A DNA stretch of 64,000 nucleotides from the NCBI GenBank assembly GCA_934796775.1, contig CAKVPH010000008.1, positions 29,002-93,001 of the forward strand, in the 5' to 3' direction. This DNA is from an uncultured Clostridia bacterium. GTDB taxonomy: Bacteria > Bacillota > Clostridia > Christensenellales > Borkfalkiaceae. The notes beneath the pieces are model-generated. The model saw only the letters and a program-made list of their open reading frames with translations, was not told the DNA's origin and did not search any database. Shown here one piece after another: positions 26,172 through 33,472 of this stretch. The position numbers and the translations under genes are program-made. Numbering within the stretch: the stretch's first letter is position 1; the number at the start of each line of letters is the position of its first letter.

Positions 26172-27023
26172 TTAATCCGCAGGGGTGAAAGCAGACAAAT
26201 GCGCTTCCTGTTCTTTCAGGTTAAGAGTGAAATATCTCTTGCCGCAATCGAGTTTTTCTATTTTTGCCATTTCTTCGTCCGTAAGTTCAAAATCGAAAAT
26301 GTCGATATTGTCTTTCATATGCTGCGAGTTGGTAGACTTCGGAAATACGATATTGCCTTCCTGAACGTGCCAACGCAAAATAATCTGTACGGGCGTTTTG
26401 CGATACTTTTTGCCGAGTTCGACAAATATCGGCTCGTTCAGTAGTGTCGGATCGCCGTGTCCGAGCGGATACCAGCTTTCAATAACCGTTCCGTAAGGCG
26501 CAAGTTTCATTTTTAGATCGTGCTGAGCGAAATAAGGGTGGCATTCCACCTGAATAACGGACGGCTTGGTTTCTGCGTGAAGCAGAAAATCGTCGAGATT
26601 TTCATTGAAATTGCTTATTCCTATCGATTTTACCAAACCGAGGGCGACAGCGCGTTCCATATCTTTCCATGCACCGACGTAATCGCCGAACTGCTGATGC
26701 AACAAAAGCAAGTCAATGTACGGAGTATCGAGTCTGTCAAGCATTTTCGATATCGCTTTCATCGTTTTGCCTTCGCCGTACTCGCTCGGCCACAGTTTGG
26801 ACGTTATCCAGAGTTCTTCTCGCGCAATACCGCTCTTTTTTACTGCCGAACCCACGCCGCGCTCGTTCTGATACGCATGCGCGGTATCGATATGGCGGTA
26901 TCCGATTTCCAAGGCTTTAAGACAGGCTTTTTCCGTTTCTTCGTCGCTGCGTATCATATATACGCCGAGACCGAATTGCGGAATTTTGTTTCCGTCGTTA
27001 AGTGTAATGTGGTTTTGTTTCAT
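26172..27023 (-). CDS. Cytosolic aldo/keto reductase
   Basis: A 283-residue enzyme with the family start 'ITLNDGNKIPQFGLGVYMI', catalytic Asp and Tyr in 'HIDTAHAYQNERGVG', Lys in 'WITSKLW' and His in 'LLLLHQQFG', plus the coenzyme motif 'VFPKSTNSQHM'. It is of the 2,5-diketo-gluconate reductase/prostaglandin F synthase type that reduces small aldehydes, such as methylglyoxal, with NADPH. AGGAG stands 10 bp before the ATG. It is second in the operon, 19 bp after the flavodoxin, and is similar along its length to the lipoprotein reductase at 21936-22949, so the two probably arose by duplication. Confidence 0.93.
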   Translation of the reverse strand: MKQNHITLNDGNKIPQFGLGVYMIRSDEETEKACLKALEIGYRHIDTAHAYQNERGVGSAVKKSGIAREELWITSKLWPSEYGEGKTMKAISKMLDRLDTPYIDLLLLHQQFGDYVGAWKDMERAVALGLVKSIGISNFNENLDDFLLHAETKPSVIQVECHPYFAQHDLKMKLAPYGTVIESWYPLGHGDPTLLNEPIFVELGKKYRKTPVQIILRWHVQEGNIVFPKSTNSQHMKDNIDIFDFELTDEEMAKIEKLDCGKRYFTLNLKEQEAHLSAFTPAD

Positions 27024-27042
27024 AATTTTGCGCTCCTTTTAT

Positions 27043-27561
27043 TTATTTTTTTATTTCGTTTTTCGCCCAGATTTTAATCTGTTCGACGCTATCCTGTGTT
27101 TTATGTCCGATAACGCTTAATCCGTCCGAAACGTCCGCGCCTTTACAAATGCTTTTTATATCTCTCACGCTCGAACCGAGACCGCTACCTTCGTTGGTGC
27201 AGAACGGAAAAATTTTTTTGTCCGACCAATCGTATTTTTCAAGAAATGTGAACACAGCCATGGGCATCGTCCCCCACCAGTTCGGAAAGCCGACGAACAC
27301 GTTATCGTATTCGCTGAAATTTTCCGGATAAGATTGCAATTCGGGACGCGCGTTTTCGCGGAGTTCCGACCGCGCCACGTCAATGCAGGCGTAATAATCT
27401 TCGGGATAGTCTTTGACCGTTTTGATTTCAAACAAGTCGCCGCCGACCTCTTCTTTGATGAATTCCGCAGCAATCCCCGTGTTGCCTTTCGTCAGATTTT
27501 TAATCGCGCCGTTATAATAGTTTTGTCCTTTTCGGGAATAGTAAATAATCAGATTTTTCAT
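27043..27561 (-). CDS. Flavodoxin (Flavodoxin_4 type)
   Basis: A 172-residue cytosolic protein of usual flavodoxin length: 'LIIYYSRKGQNYYNG' phosphate loop region, 'KGNTGIAAEFIKEEVGGDLFEIKTVKDYPEDY', 'VFVGFPNWWGTMPMAVFTFLEKY' and 'PFCTNEGSGLGSS'. It shares each of these with the lipoprotein flavodoxin at 22966-24024. It is first in the minus-strand operon, whose control region (27562-27731) is shared with the divergent TetR gene. It would carry electrons, through FMN, to the reductases in the operon; that pairing is inferred from context. Confidence 0.92.
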   Translation of the reverse strand: MKNLIIYYSRKGQNYYNGAIKNLTKGNTGIAAEFIKEEVGGDLFEIKTVKDYPEDYYACIDVARSELRENARPELQSYPENFSEYDNVFVGFPNWWGTMPMAVFTFLEKYDWSDKKIFPFCTNEGSGLGSSVRDIKSICKGADVSDGLSVIGHKTQDSVEQIKIWAKNEIKK

Positions 27562-27591
27562 AAAAACTCCTTGCTTTTTTATTGAAAACGA

Positions 27592-27694
27592 ATTATAATG
27601 TAACTGTGGTTACTTATCTGCTTTCGAGTGTAGTATACCACGGCGAAACAGTTTTGTAACGGACAGTTAAGCAGACTACGTTACTTATGTAACG
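27592..27694. promoter_or_regulatory. Shared control region with GTAAC/GTTAC operators
   Basis: Two inverted repeats built from the same half-site lie between the divergent genes: GTAAC-TGTG-GTTAC (27600-27613) and CGTTAC-TTAT-GTAACG (27679-27694). Single copies lie at 27656 and 27709. The minus-strand -10 box TATAAT (27592-27597, reverse complement) adjoins the first repeat. The arrangement suggests that the TetR product represses both directions. Confidence 0.75.
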
Positions 27695-27731
27695 AAAATT
27701 GCGGAATAGTTACTTAAAAGGAATAAATGAT

Positions 27732-28283
27732 ATGATTTTGACGGGGAAAGAAGATTTAAGAGTGCAAAAAACGGTGTCTGCCATTCGTGAAGCCTTTGAA
27801 GAATTGCTTTGCGAAAAAGACTATGATAAAATAACCGTAACCGAACTTGCCGCAAGAGCGAGAATCAATAAAAAGACGTTTTACGCCTATTATAACGATT
27901 TAGACGACGTGCTTGCGGAAATGCAGGAAGAATTATCCCGAAAATATATCGAGCGGACAAAAGGTTTGCGAAGATTGAAAGACGCGGCACAAATAACGCG
28001 TGAGTTTTTCACTTTTTCGGCAGAACAAGGCTTAGCTTACGAAAAAATCACCTACGGCGGAAGTTATACGCTCAATCACATTCGCGGGCAGATGATGAAA
28101 AAGGTGGCAAGCGAAGCCGTGCCGAACGCCGACGAAAAGGAACAAATGGCTTTAGCGTTTATGCGCGCCGCAACTCTTGAAATATATAAATTCTGGATAG
28201 ACGGCGGGAAAAGTATTCCGCTCGAAGAAATTATAAATATGACGATTTCTCTTATTTGCAAAGGCATCGACGGAACAATATAA
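27732..28283 (+). CDS. TetR-family regulator of the redox operon
   Basis: A 183-residue protein starting at the ATG at 27732, ten bases after AAAAGGA. The N-terminal helix-turn-helix is 'ITVTELAARARINKKTFYAYYNDLDDVL', with the Phe/Tyr-rich end of a TetR recognition helix, and the C-terminal domain resembles the TetR_C_8 (DhaS-like) type. It is divergent from the seven-gene operon and separated from it by palindromic GTTAC/GTAAC sites, so it probably represses that operon and itself. Its ligand might be an aldehyde or electrophile; this is inference. Confidence 0.9.
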   Translation: MILTGKEDLRVQKTVSAIREAFEELLCEKDYDKITVTELAARARINKKTFYAYYNDLDDVLAEMQEELSRKYIERTKGLRRLKDAAQITREFFTFSAEQGLAYEKITYGGSYTLNHIRGQMMKKVASEAVPNADEKEQMALAFMRAATLEIYKFWIDGGKSIPLEEIINMTISLICKGIDGTI

Positions 28284-28307
28284 TTTATCCATATCTTTCT
28301 TTATAGC

Positions 28308-28341
28308 AAAAGGCTCACGGAAAACTCCGCGAGCCTTTTTG
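28308..28341 (+). terminator. Terminator of the TetR gene
   Basis: AAAGGCTC-A-CGGA pairs with TCCG-C-GAGCCTTT and is followed by T residues. Confidence 0.85.
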
Positions 28342-28428
28342 TCATCGTCTGAAAGCGCGATTCTAAATTTAATTTTAATAATTCCCTATGGGAACTGCGC
28401 TTTGCTGGGAGTTTTTTTCTTTTATTCA

Positions 28429-28478
28429 ACTGTACGCATTTTGAACGAACTGTACGCACTTTTTGAGGAGTGTACGCA
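28429..28478. repeat. Three TGTACGCA sites at exact 20-bp spacing
   Basis: TGTACGCA starts at 28431, 28451 and 28471. The surrounding bases also repeat loosely (AACTGTACGCA twice, then GAGTGTACGCA). The 306-bp gap 28284-28589 that holds it has two terminators and no supported gene. Confidence 0.85.
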
Positions 28479-28506
28479 AATTGTATCAATATAGGTAATC
28501 ACACAC

Positions 28507-28537
28507 AAAAAAATACATCGCACATTTTTGTGCGGTG
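28507..28537 (-). terminator. Terminator of the acetyltransferase operon
   Basis: On the minus strand CACCGCAC pairs with GTGCGATG (28516-28537) around six bases, then T-rich TATTTTTTT follows. It resembles the tRNA-Pro terminator at 21396. Confidence 0.8.
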
Positions 28538-28589
28538 CCTTTTTGGTGTATATGGCATTTTACAATGGTTTTATTAAGAGCCTTAAATA

Positions 28590-29219
28590 TTATATTGATT
28601 TTGTAAGTTCTTCGATATTTCCCGACTGAATAGCAGGTATATTGCGTTTGATTTTTTCTTCGTCCCACTCCCACCAACGCAAATTTTGTAATTTATTTAT
28701 CGTTTGGTCGTCAAAACGTTTGCGTATTTGCTTAGCGGGAACGCCGCCTACTATAGTGTAAGGCGGAACGTCTTTGGTAACTACCGCGCGCGCGGCAATA
28801 ATTGCTCCGTCGCCTATGGTTACGCCCGATAAAATCACAGCTTCGTAACCTATCCATACGTCGTTACCGATTATTATATCGCCTTTGTTGTCCCAAGCGT
28901 TACTAATGTCTTTTGAGTCCAGATTCCATTCTTCAAAAAAAATAGGGAACGGATAAGTCGAAAGCGAATTTAAAGTGTGGTTTGCACTTGTAAACAAAAA
29001 TTTTGCGCCGCACGCAATCGAGCAAAATTTACCTATTTTCAATTTGTCGCCGTTTACGGGATAATGATATAATACGTTGTTTTTTTCAAACTCGCGCGGG
29101 TCGTTTACAAAGTCGTTGTAAATGGTAAAATCTCCTATCTCTACGTTTTTGCCCGTTATAACGTTTTTAAGGTAAACGGTCTGATTGTCGTGGCTTCTGG
29201 GGTAAACTATATCTTTCAT
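28590..29219 (-). CDS. Vat/CatB-like hexapeptide O-acetyltransferase
   Basis: A 209-residue protein from the ATG at 29219, with GGAG 9 bp upstream. It has left-handed beta-helix hexapeptide repeats ('IGKFCSIACGAKF', 'IIIGNDVWIGYEAVILSGVTIGDGAIIAARAVVTKDV'), the 'SANHTLNSLSTYPF' loop with the catalytic His of xenobiotic acetyltransferases, and the C-terminal 'RFDDQTINKLQNLRWWEW' helix as in streptogramin A acetyltransferases (Vat) and CatB. It would transfer acetyl from acetyl-CoA to a hydroxyl of a drug or other small molecule. The family is broad, so streptogramin or chloramphenicol resistance is only a possibility. It is last in an operon with TetR, DUF998 and GNAT genes. Confidence 0.9.
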   Translation of the reverse strand: MKDIVYPRSHDNQTVYLKNVITGKNVEIGDFTIYNDFVNDPREFEKNNVLYHYPVNGDKLKIGKFCSIACGAKFLFTSANHTLNSLSTYPFPIFFEEWNLDSKDISNAWDNKGDIIIGNDVWIGYEAVILSGVTIGDGAIIAARAVVTKDVPPYTIVGGVPAKQIRKRFDDQTINKLQNLRWWEWDEEKIKRNIPAIQSGNIEELTKSI

Positions 29220-29223
29220 AAAA

Positions 29224-29859
29224 TCACTCCGCAAATAATTGTCCTTCAAGGCGAAGTTTTTCCTTTTTGGTAAAAGTTGCGTCATATTCGTTAAACGCGT
29301 CGGCATTTTTTTCGCAAACAAAATATCCTTCGGGATCTTTATAAGTTCCGCTTATTCCGTCCAAAAAGCCGTTTTTCAGGTCCTTAACAAGAAAGTATTC
29401 GGCAGAAGGATCGTCGGCATATCTTATGCCTTTTGTAAGTGCGGGAACAAAACCCGACTTTCCGTAAAAATCAATGTTTCCCGTAATAAACAGCGCGCCT
29501 GCGCCTGCCTCTTTTGCTTGTTCCATAGAGTAGTCGAGCAGTATTTTCCCGTAGCCTTTGCGCTTGAATGCAGGGGCAATGGAGATAGGCCCGAACGTCA
29601 TAGCGGGAAGTTTTGTTCCGTCGTCGCAATCTATTTTCGAACGAACGTAAATAACTTGTCCTATCATTTCGCCGTTTAACTCCATTACGAAATCGAGTTC
29701 TTTAACGAACGCGGGATCGTTGCGGAAACAATGCAGAACGTAGTGTTCCTGCGCGCCCGGGCGATACACGTTCCAGAACGCTTCTCTCGTTAAATTTTCG
29801 GTAGTTCTAAAATCTTTTGGTTCTTCCGTGCGTATTAAAAGTTGTTCTTTATTTGTCAT
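29224..29859 (-). CDS. GNAT N-acetyltransferase
   Basis: A 211-residue GNAT-fold enzyme: 'LIRTEEPKDFRTTENLTREAFW' at the N-terminus, 'VIYVRSKI' strands, and motif A 'FGPISIAPAFKRKGYGKILLDYSMEQAKEAGAGALFITG' (residues about 88-125) with the pyrophosphate loop R-K-G-Y-G. The region from 'FYGKSGFVPA' is of the predicted YhbS-like subgroup. The start overlaps the DUF998 gene by 11 bp, and the stop is 4 bp before the Vat-like start. The substrate is unknown; a detoxifying role is suggested by the operon. Confidence 0.9.
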   Translation of the reverse strand: MTNKEQLLIRTEEPKDFRTTENLTREAFWNVYRPGAQEHYVLHCFRNDPAFVKELDFVMELNGEMIGQVIYVRSKIDCDDGTKLPAMTFGPISIAPAFKRKGYGKILLDYSMEQAKEAGAGALFITGNIDFYGKSGFVPALTKGIRYADDPSAEYFLVKDLKNGFLDGISGTYKDPEGYFVCEKNADAFNEYDATFTKKEKLRLEGQLFAE

Positions 29860-30502
29860 TTTCTGATTCTCCGGTATTTGTATTCGAATTGTTTAAGTAA
29901 AGGTGTATGCCGAGGGCGGCATTAAAACCCGTCGCCGCAAAAACGCTGAAACGTTCAACAACGCCAAAGTAGCTTGCGGGAACGATTTTCATTCCGAGCG
30001 CGCCCACAAGCATCATCGCAAGTGCAACCGCGGCGCAGATTGCGTAAGAGCGGCTTGTTTTATCTTTTGCTCCGGCAATTATAATCGTCGTCAGCGACGC
30101 GATGGATAAAAGTACGACTATAACGGTAACGACCATATGCATAATATCCTGAAACGTTCCCGCATAGCCGCTGTCGGAAAGCGGAAACGCTCTGTACCCA
30201 ACTGCCGAAATCCATTCCATTAAAGCAAAAGCATATACGCCCGTTTTTAGCAATTTGTTTTTGTTGCTTTGTATTCCTATGCATACCACCGTAACGCAAA
30301 CTACTTCGCACGCATTATAAAGCGCGCTTAGTTGGTTCCATAATGCAAGAGAGGGTGCGTTCGCCGCGCTCAGGTCGCTTACCGCCTGGGCCAGTCGGTT
30401 ATATCCGGGATAGGCAAGCGGCGAAAATATAACCGCCGCCGCGTACGAGAGAAAACTGACTATTCCGAGTAGTCCTAATTTTTGTATCAATGTTTTTTTC
30501 AT
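29849..30502 (-). CDS. DUF998 integral membrane protein
   Basis: A 217-residue protein with six hydrophobic segments and the DUF998 landmarks 'YPGYNRLAQAVSDLSAANAPS' near residue 30 and 'GMKIVPASYFGVVERFSVFAATGFNAALGIHLY' near the end. DUF998 proteins are polytopic and of unknown function. It overlaps both neighbours by a few bases (TetR stop and GNAT start), so the four genes are translated together. Confidence 0.88.
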   Translation of the reverse strand: MKKTLIQKLGLLGIVSFLSYAAAVIFSPLAYPGYNRLAQAVSDLSAANAPSLALWNQLSALYNACEVVCVTVVCIGIQSNKNKLLKTGVYAFALMEWISAVGYRAFPLSDSGYAGTFQDIMHMVVTVIVVLLSIASLTTIIIAGAKDKTSRSYAICAAVALAMMLVGALGMKIVPASYFGVVERFSVFAATGFNAALGIHLYLNNSNTNTGESENDK

Positions 30503-31137
30503 TTGCTTTTGCCTTCCGCAATATTAAACGTGTTAAAAAACAGTCTGACGTGCGCGTCAAGTTTTTCAAGACATTCGTTTTCTCTTTCGGGGTGTCTGTC
30601 GCATACGCCCAAAAGAGTGATGATCGGCGCAACGTATAAAAGTGCGAGCGTATCCGGGTTTTCGTCTTTTATTATTCCAAACCCTATAAGATTTCGAAAA
30701 ATCTCCGCGTGATAATCAATCATACGGGTAATATAACGCTCAGTATACAAATTTGCAAGCTCGGTAGAGCGAAATTGTTCTATGGTCATCATTTTTCTGA
30801 ACCTGCAAATAGTCTGGTCGTGCAAAGAATAACAAAAAATCTGTTTTACTTTTTCTGAAAGGGCTTTTTCCGATATATTTTCAAAAATGTGAACGTCTTT
30901 TTTCACGTCCTGAACGTGAATACTTATTTTATCGGTGTCGCTTTCATAACGCTTTGCAACGTATTCGACTATCGCGTTAAAAATCTCTTGCTTACTTTTA
31001 AAATGGTTATAAAGCGACGGGGCTTTTATTCCCACAGCCTCCGCAATTTCGCCAACGCCTACCGAATCGTACCCGTTTTTTGAAAACAGATCCAGTGCGG
31101 TATCAATAATCTTTTGCTTTGTGTTCTCTATCTTCAT
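30499..31137 (-). CDS. TetR-family regulator of the acetyltransferase operon
   Basis: A 212-residue protein from the ATG at 31137, preceded by AGAGG; a longer in-frame start would run through the operator. The helix-turn-helix 'VGVGEIAEAVGIKAPSLYNHFKSKQEIF' is typical of TetR. It is first in its own operon, and its promoter region carries the palindrome at 31151-31166, so it probably autoregulates and senses the compound that the acetyltransferases modify. Confidence 0.92.
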   Translation of the reverse strand: MKIENTKQKIIDTALDLFSKNGYDSVGVGEIAEAVGIKAPSLYNHFKSKQEIFNAIVEYVAKRYESDTDKISIHVQDVKKDVHIFENISEKALSEKVKQIFCYSLHDQTICRFRKMMTIEQFRSTELANLYTERYITRMIDYHAEIFRNLIGFGIIKDENPDTLALLYVAPIITLLGVCDRHPERENECLEKLDAHVRLFFNTFNIAEGKSK

Positions 31138-31150
31138 ACAACCTCTACTA

Positions 31151-31166
31151 ACTAACATTCGTTAGT
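31151..31166. promoter_or_regulatory. TetR operator palindrome
   Basis: ACTAAC-ATTC-GTTAGT is a perfect 6-bp inverted repeat with a 4-bp centre, 14 bp before the TetR start codon. Confidence 0.75.
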
Positions 31167-31309
31167 ATGATTATATGCGCTATTATTTTTTTTGTCAACG
31201 TATTTTTGCGGCGTTTGAAAATAAATGCAATATTTTTTTTGTTTAATGTTTTAAAGTGGCTTAATATTAAATTTTAAGGCATACGAAATTTTTTTTAAAA
31301 AATTCAAAG

Positions 31310-31338
31310 TTGACTTTTTATTATTAAAATGATATAAT
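31310..31338 (+). promoter_or_regulatory. Promoter of galK
   Basis: TTGACT (31310-31315) and TATAAT (31333-31338) are 17 bp apart, leaving a leader of about 75 nt. Confidence 0.85.
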
Positions 31339-31418
31339 GAGTCAGTCGTTTGTAATTTTTTATAAGCGGCTGATATTTAAAAATAAACTGTCGGCAGTAG
31401 CCGGTTGAAGGTCTGATT

Positions 31419-32531
31419 ATGAACTACGATTATAAAGTTGCCGCATCGGGCAGGGTAAATATTATAGGCGAGCATATCGATTATTGCGGCGGAAAGGTTT
31501 TCCCCGCGGCGTTATCGCTTAAAAATTACGTTTACGTTAAACCTAACGGCACAAATAAAATAAACCTTGAATGGACTACTACCGATTTTAAAGTGTCGCT
31601 TGATATAAACGAGCTTGAAAAATACGCCGACTTAAAATACGGTAATTATCAGGCGGGTTGTGCGCTTATCCGGAAAAACGCAGGGCATAAACTTCTTGGC
31701 TGCGATATGTTGCAGGATTGCCGCGTTCCGTTTGGCAGCGGACTTTCCTCAAGTGCCGCAATAGAAGTTTCCACGCTCGCCGCACTTGCAACCATTGCAG
31801 ATGAAAAAATCGATAAAAAAGAGATTGCATTGCTTGCTCAAAAGGCTGAAAGGGAATACGCAAAAGTAAATTGCGGTATAATGGATCAATACGCTTCTGC
31901 AAACGGGCTTAAAAATCACGCAATGCTGCTCGACTGCAAAAAGATCGAGCATGAGTTTGTTCCGTTTGACTTAAAAGATTATACGCTCGTTATTACAAAT
32001 TGTAATAAACCGCATAATCTTGTGGAAAGTAAATATAACGAAAGGCGTAGTGAAACGGAAGAAGCTTTAAAAGTATTCAAAACTGTTTCAAACGTAGAAT
32101 GCCTTGCCGAAGTTACTCCGCAAATCTTTAAAAAATACAAAAATTTGTTGCAAGGTAAAATTAAGGATAGAGCCGAACACGTCGTTTATGAATGCGAACG
32201 GGTAGATAACGCAGTAAAAGCTTTAAAAAACGGCGATATTTTGTCGCTTGGCAATATTTTAAACGAATCGCACGAATCGCTTAAAAACAAGTACGAAGTA
32301 ACCGGCAGAGAGCTGGACGTTTTAGCAGAAACGGCGCAAAGTTTTCCCGCCTGCGTCGGCAGCAGAATGACGGGCGGCGGCTTTGGCGGCTGCACGATTT
32401 CAATCGTTAAAAAAGATGGTGTGGAAGAATTTAAAAAATACGTAGGCGAAAATTACGAACGCAAAATCGGCTACAAAGCTTCTTTTTACGAAAGTTTAAT
32501 CGACGACGGAATTACGATAGAAAAATTATAA
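31419..32531 (+). CDS. galK: Galactokinase
   Basis: A 370-residue GHMP kinase of usual GalK length. It starts 'AASGRVNIIGEHIDYCGGKVFPAAL', the galactokinase signature that binds galactose (Glu-His-Ile-Asp-Tyr); 'PFGSGLSSSAAIEV' is the ATP phosphate loop, 'CGIMDQYAS' contains the catalytic Asp, and 'GSRMTGGGFGGCTISIV' is the C-terminal motif. It phosphorylates galactose to galactose-1-phosphate in the Leloir pathway. galT and galE are not adjacent. It has its own promoter and terminator. Confidence 0.96.
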   Translation: MNYDYKVAASGRVNIIGEHIDYCGGKVFPAALSLKNYVYVKPNGTNKINLEWTTTDFKVSLDINELEKYADLKYGNYQAGCALIRKNAGHKLLGCDMLQDCRVPFGSGLSSSAAIEVSTLAALATIADEKIDKKEIALLAQKAEREYAKVNCGIMDQYASANGLKNHAMLLDCKKIEHEFVPFDLKDYTLVITNCNKPHNLVESKYNERRSETEEALKVFKTVSNVECLAEVTPQIFKKYKNLLQGKIKDRAEHVVYECERVDNAVKALKNGDILSLGNILNESHESLKNKYEVTGRELDVLAETAQSFPACVGSRMTGGGFGGCTISIVKKDGVEEFKKYVGENYERKIGYKASFYESLIDDGITIEKL

Positions 32532-32540
32532 AATAAAAAA

Positions 32541-32577
32541 ACAGGAGCAAAAAATAAAACTTGCCCCTGTTTTTTTG
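32541..32577 (+). terminator. Terminator of galK
   Basis: ACAGGAGCAA pairs with TTGCCCCTGT with one mismatch, followed by seven T. Confidence 0.88.
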
Positions 32578-32600
32578 TGTTCTCCGCCATAAAGAAAAAT

Positions 32601-32631
32601 ATGCGATAATCAACTTATAGGCGGACTTTTT
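32601..32631 (+). repeat. Dispersed hairpin repeat, copy A
   Basis: ATGCGATAATCAACTTATAG followed by GCGGACTTTT. It lies between the convergent galK and 32644 genes. See the finding on the dispersed element. Confidence 0.8.
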
Positions 32632-32643
32632 TAGTTTTTTGTT

Positions 32644-33186
32644 TTATTCTGGCGTTTTGTTTTTATTTTTTTGAGCTTTTAACTTTTCGTAAGCCTTAAT
32701 AAAAACAGAACAAATAAAATCAACGTCTTTTGAAGATGCGCCTTCTTTAAGGTTCGATTTAATCAGATCGCTTATGCGTATTGTTTTTAATTCGCCCGAA
32801 TAAGCCTTTGATTTAAAGTCGTTTAAAATTGATTGAGTAACTACCGAAACGTTATCGTCTTTTACCACGTTTTTCAAAAGACTTTTCATAAGTTCTTTAA
32901 GTTCTTCTTCGCTTGTGGATGAAAAGCCTCCCGCAAACGCATATAGAACGGTAGCAAGTCCGCCCGCGGTAAAACTTTTTGAAACTGTTTCGTTAAATGG
33001 CAGTTTGCCCATAGCCGCCAAAACGCAGTAAACGGCAAACGACAGGCAAAACGGTAGCAACTGATTGAGTTTTTCCGGCGGCGAAAATTTCTTTTTTATT
33101 ATGTACAAAATAAAAAATACGCTTATTGCCGTAGCTACGCAATCAACGCTGTATTTTGAAAGTAGTGTTATTATCTCTATTTGCAT
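32644..33186 (-). CDS. Small membrane protein of unknown function
   Basis: A 180-residue protein that I do not recognise. Three hydrophobic segments occupy about residues 12-32, 42-60 and 68-88, and the remaining 90 residues are charged and helical, ending in a Lys/Asn-rich tail. It has some overall resemblance to holin-like or phage-type membrane proteins but no diagnostic motif. Its Shine-Dalgarno AAGGAG (33197-33202 as complement) lies inside the upstream small ORF, in a hairpin arm, so its translation may depend on that ORF. Confidence 0.6.
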   Translation of the reverse strand: MQIEIITLLSKYSVDCVATAISVFFILYIIKKKFSPPEKLNQLLPFCLSFAVYCVLAAMGKLPFNETVSKSFTAGGLATVLYAFAGGFSSTSEEELKELMKSLLKNVVKDDNVSVVTQSILNDFKSKAYSGELKTIRISDLIKSNLKEGASSKDVDFICSVFIKAYEKLKAQKNKNKTPE

Positions 33187-33307
33187 TGTTATCTTTCTCC
33201 TTAAAGGAGAAAAAAGTATTTAAAAAAGCTTGTTTATCGTCGTTTGTGGGTAATTCTTTTCGGTTACGGGGAAACCTGAAAACTAAATTGTAAAAAGCCT
33301 TTTTCAT
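33143..33307 (-). CDS. Small 54-residue ORF overlapping the membrane protein gene
   Basis: ATG at 33307 follows a good GGGAG at 7 bp and runs 54 codons to a TGA at 33143. The product begins MKKAFYNLVFRFPRNRKEL and is basic, then Asn/Thr-rich, with no recognised domain. The last 44 bases overlap the 5' end of the membrane protein gene in another frame. It could be a leader peptide that opens the downstream ribosome site or a real small protein. The Shine-Dalgarno and overlap support translation. Confidence 0.55.
   Translation of the reverse strand: MKKAFYNLVFRFPRNRKELPTNDDKQAFLNTFFSFKEKDNNANRDNNTTFKIQR
33195..33211 (-). promoter_or_regulatory. Hairpin sequestering a Shine-Dalgarno
   Basis: TTCTCC-N5-GGAGAA. 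In the minus-strand mRNA the GGAG that serves the start at 33186 is one arm of this 6-bp stem. Confidence 0.6.
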
Positions 33308-33408
33308 CTTAGTTCTCCCTTTTATAAAAACGCAAAATCATTATATCGCAAAGATAAAAACAATAAAGACTTTTATGACAGAAACTAAAGTAAATTCATT
33401 ATAAAATG

Positions 33409-33438
33409 TTGAAATTAGTTTGTAAAATATGATATAAT
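33409..33438 (+). promoter_or_regulatory. Promoter of the acetyltransferase gene
   Basis: TTGAAA (33409-33414) and TATAAT (33433-33438) with an 18-bp spacer. Confidence 0.75.
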
Positions 33439-33472
33439 AAATATATTATAAAACCGTTTAATGAAGGTAAAT

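Noticed and set aside
28301..28489. A 62-codon minus-strand frame over the TGTACGCA array
   Set aside because: No ribosome site, overlaps a terminator, and no recognisable motif.
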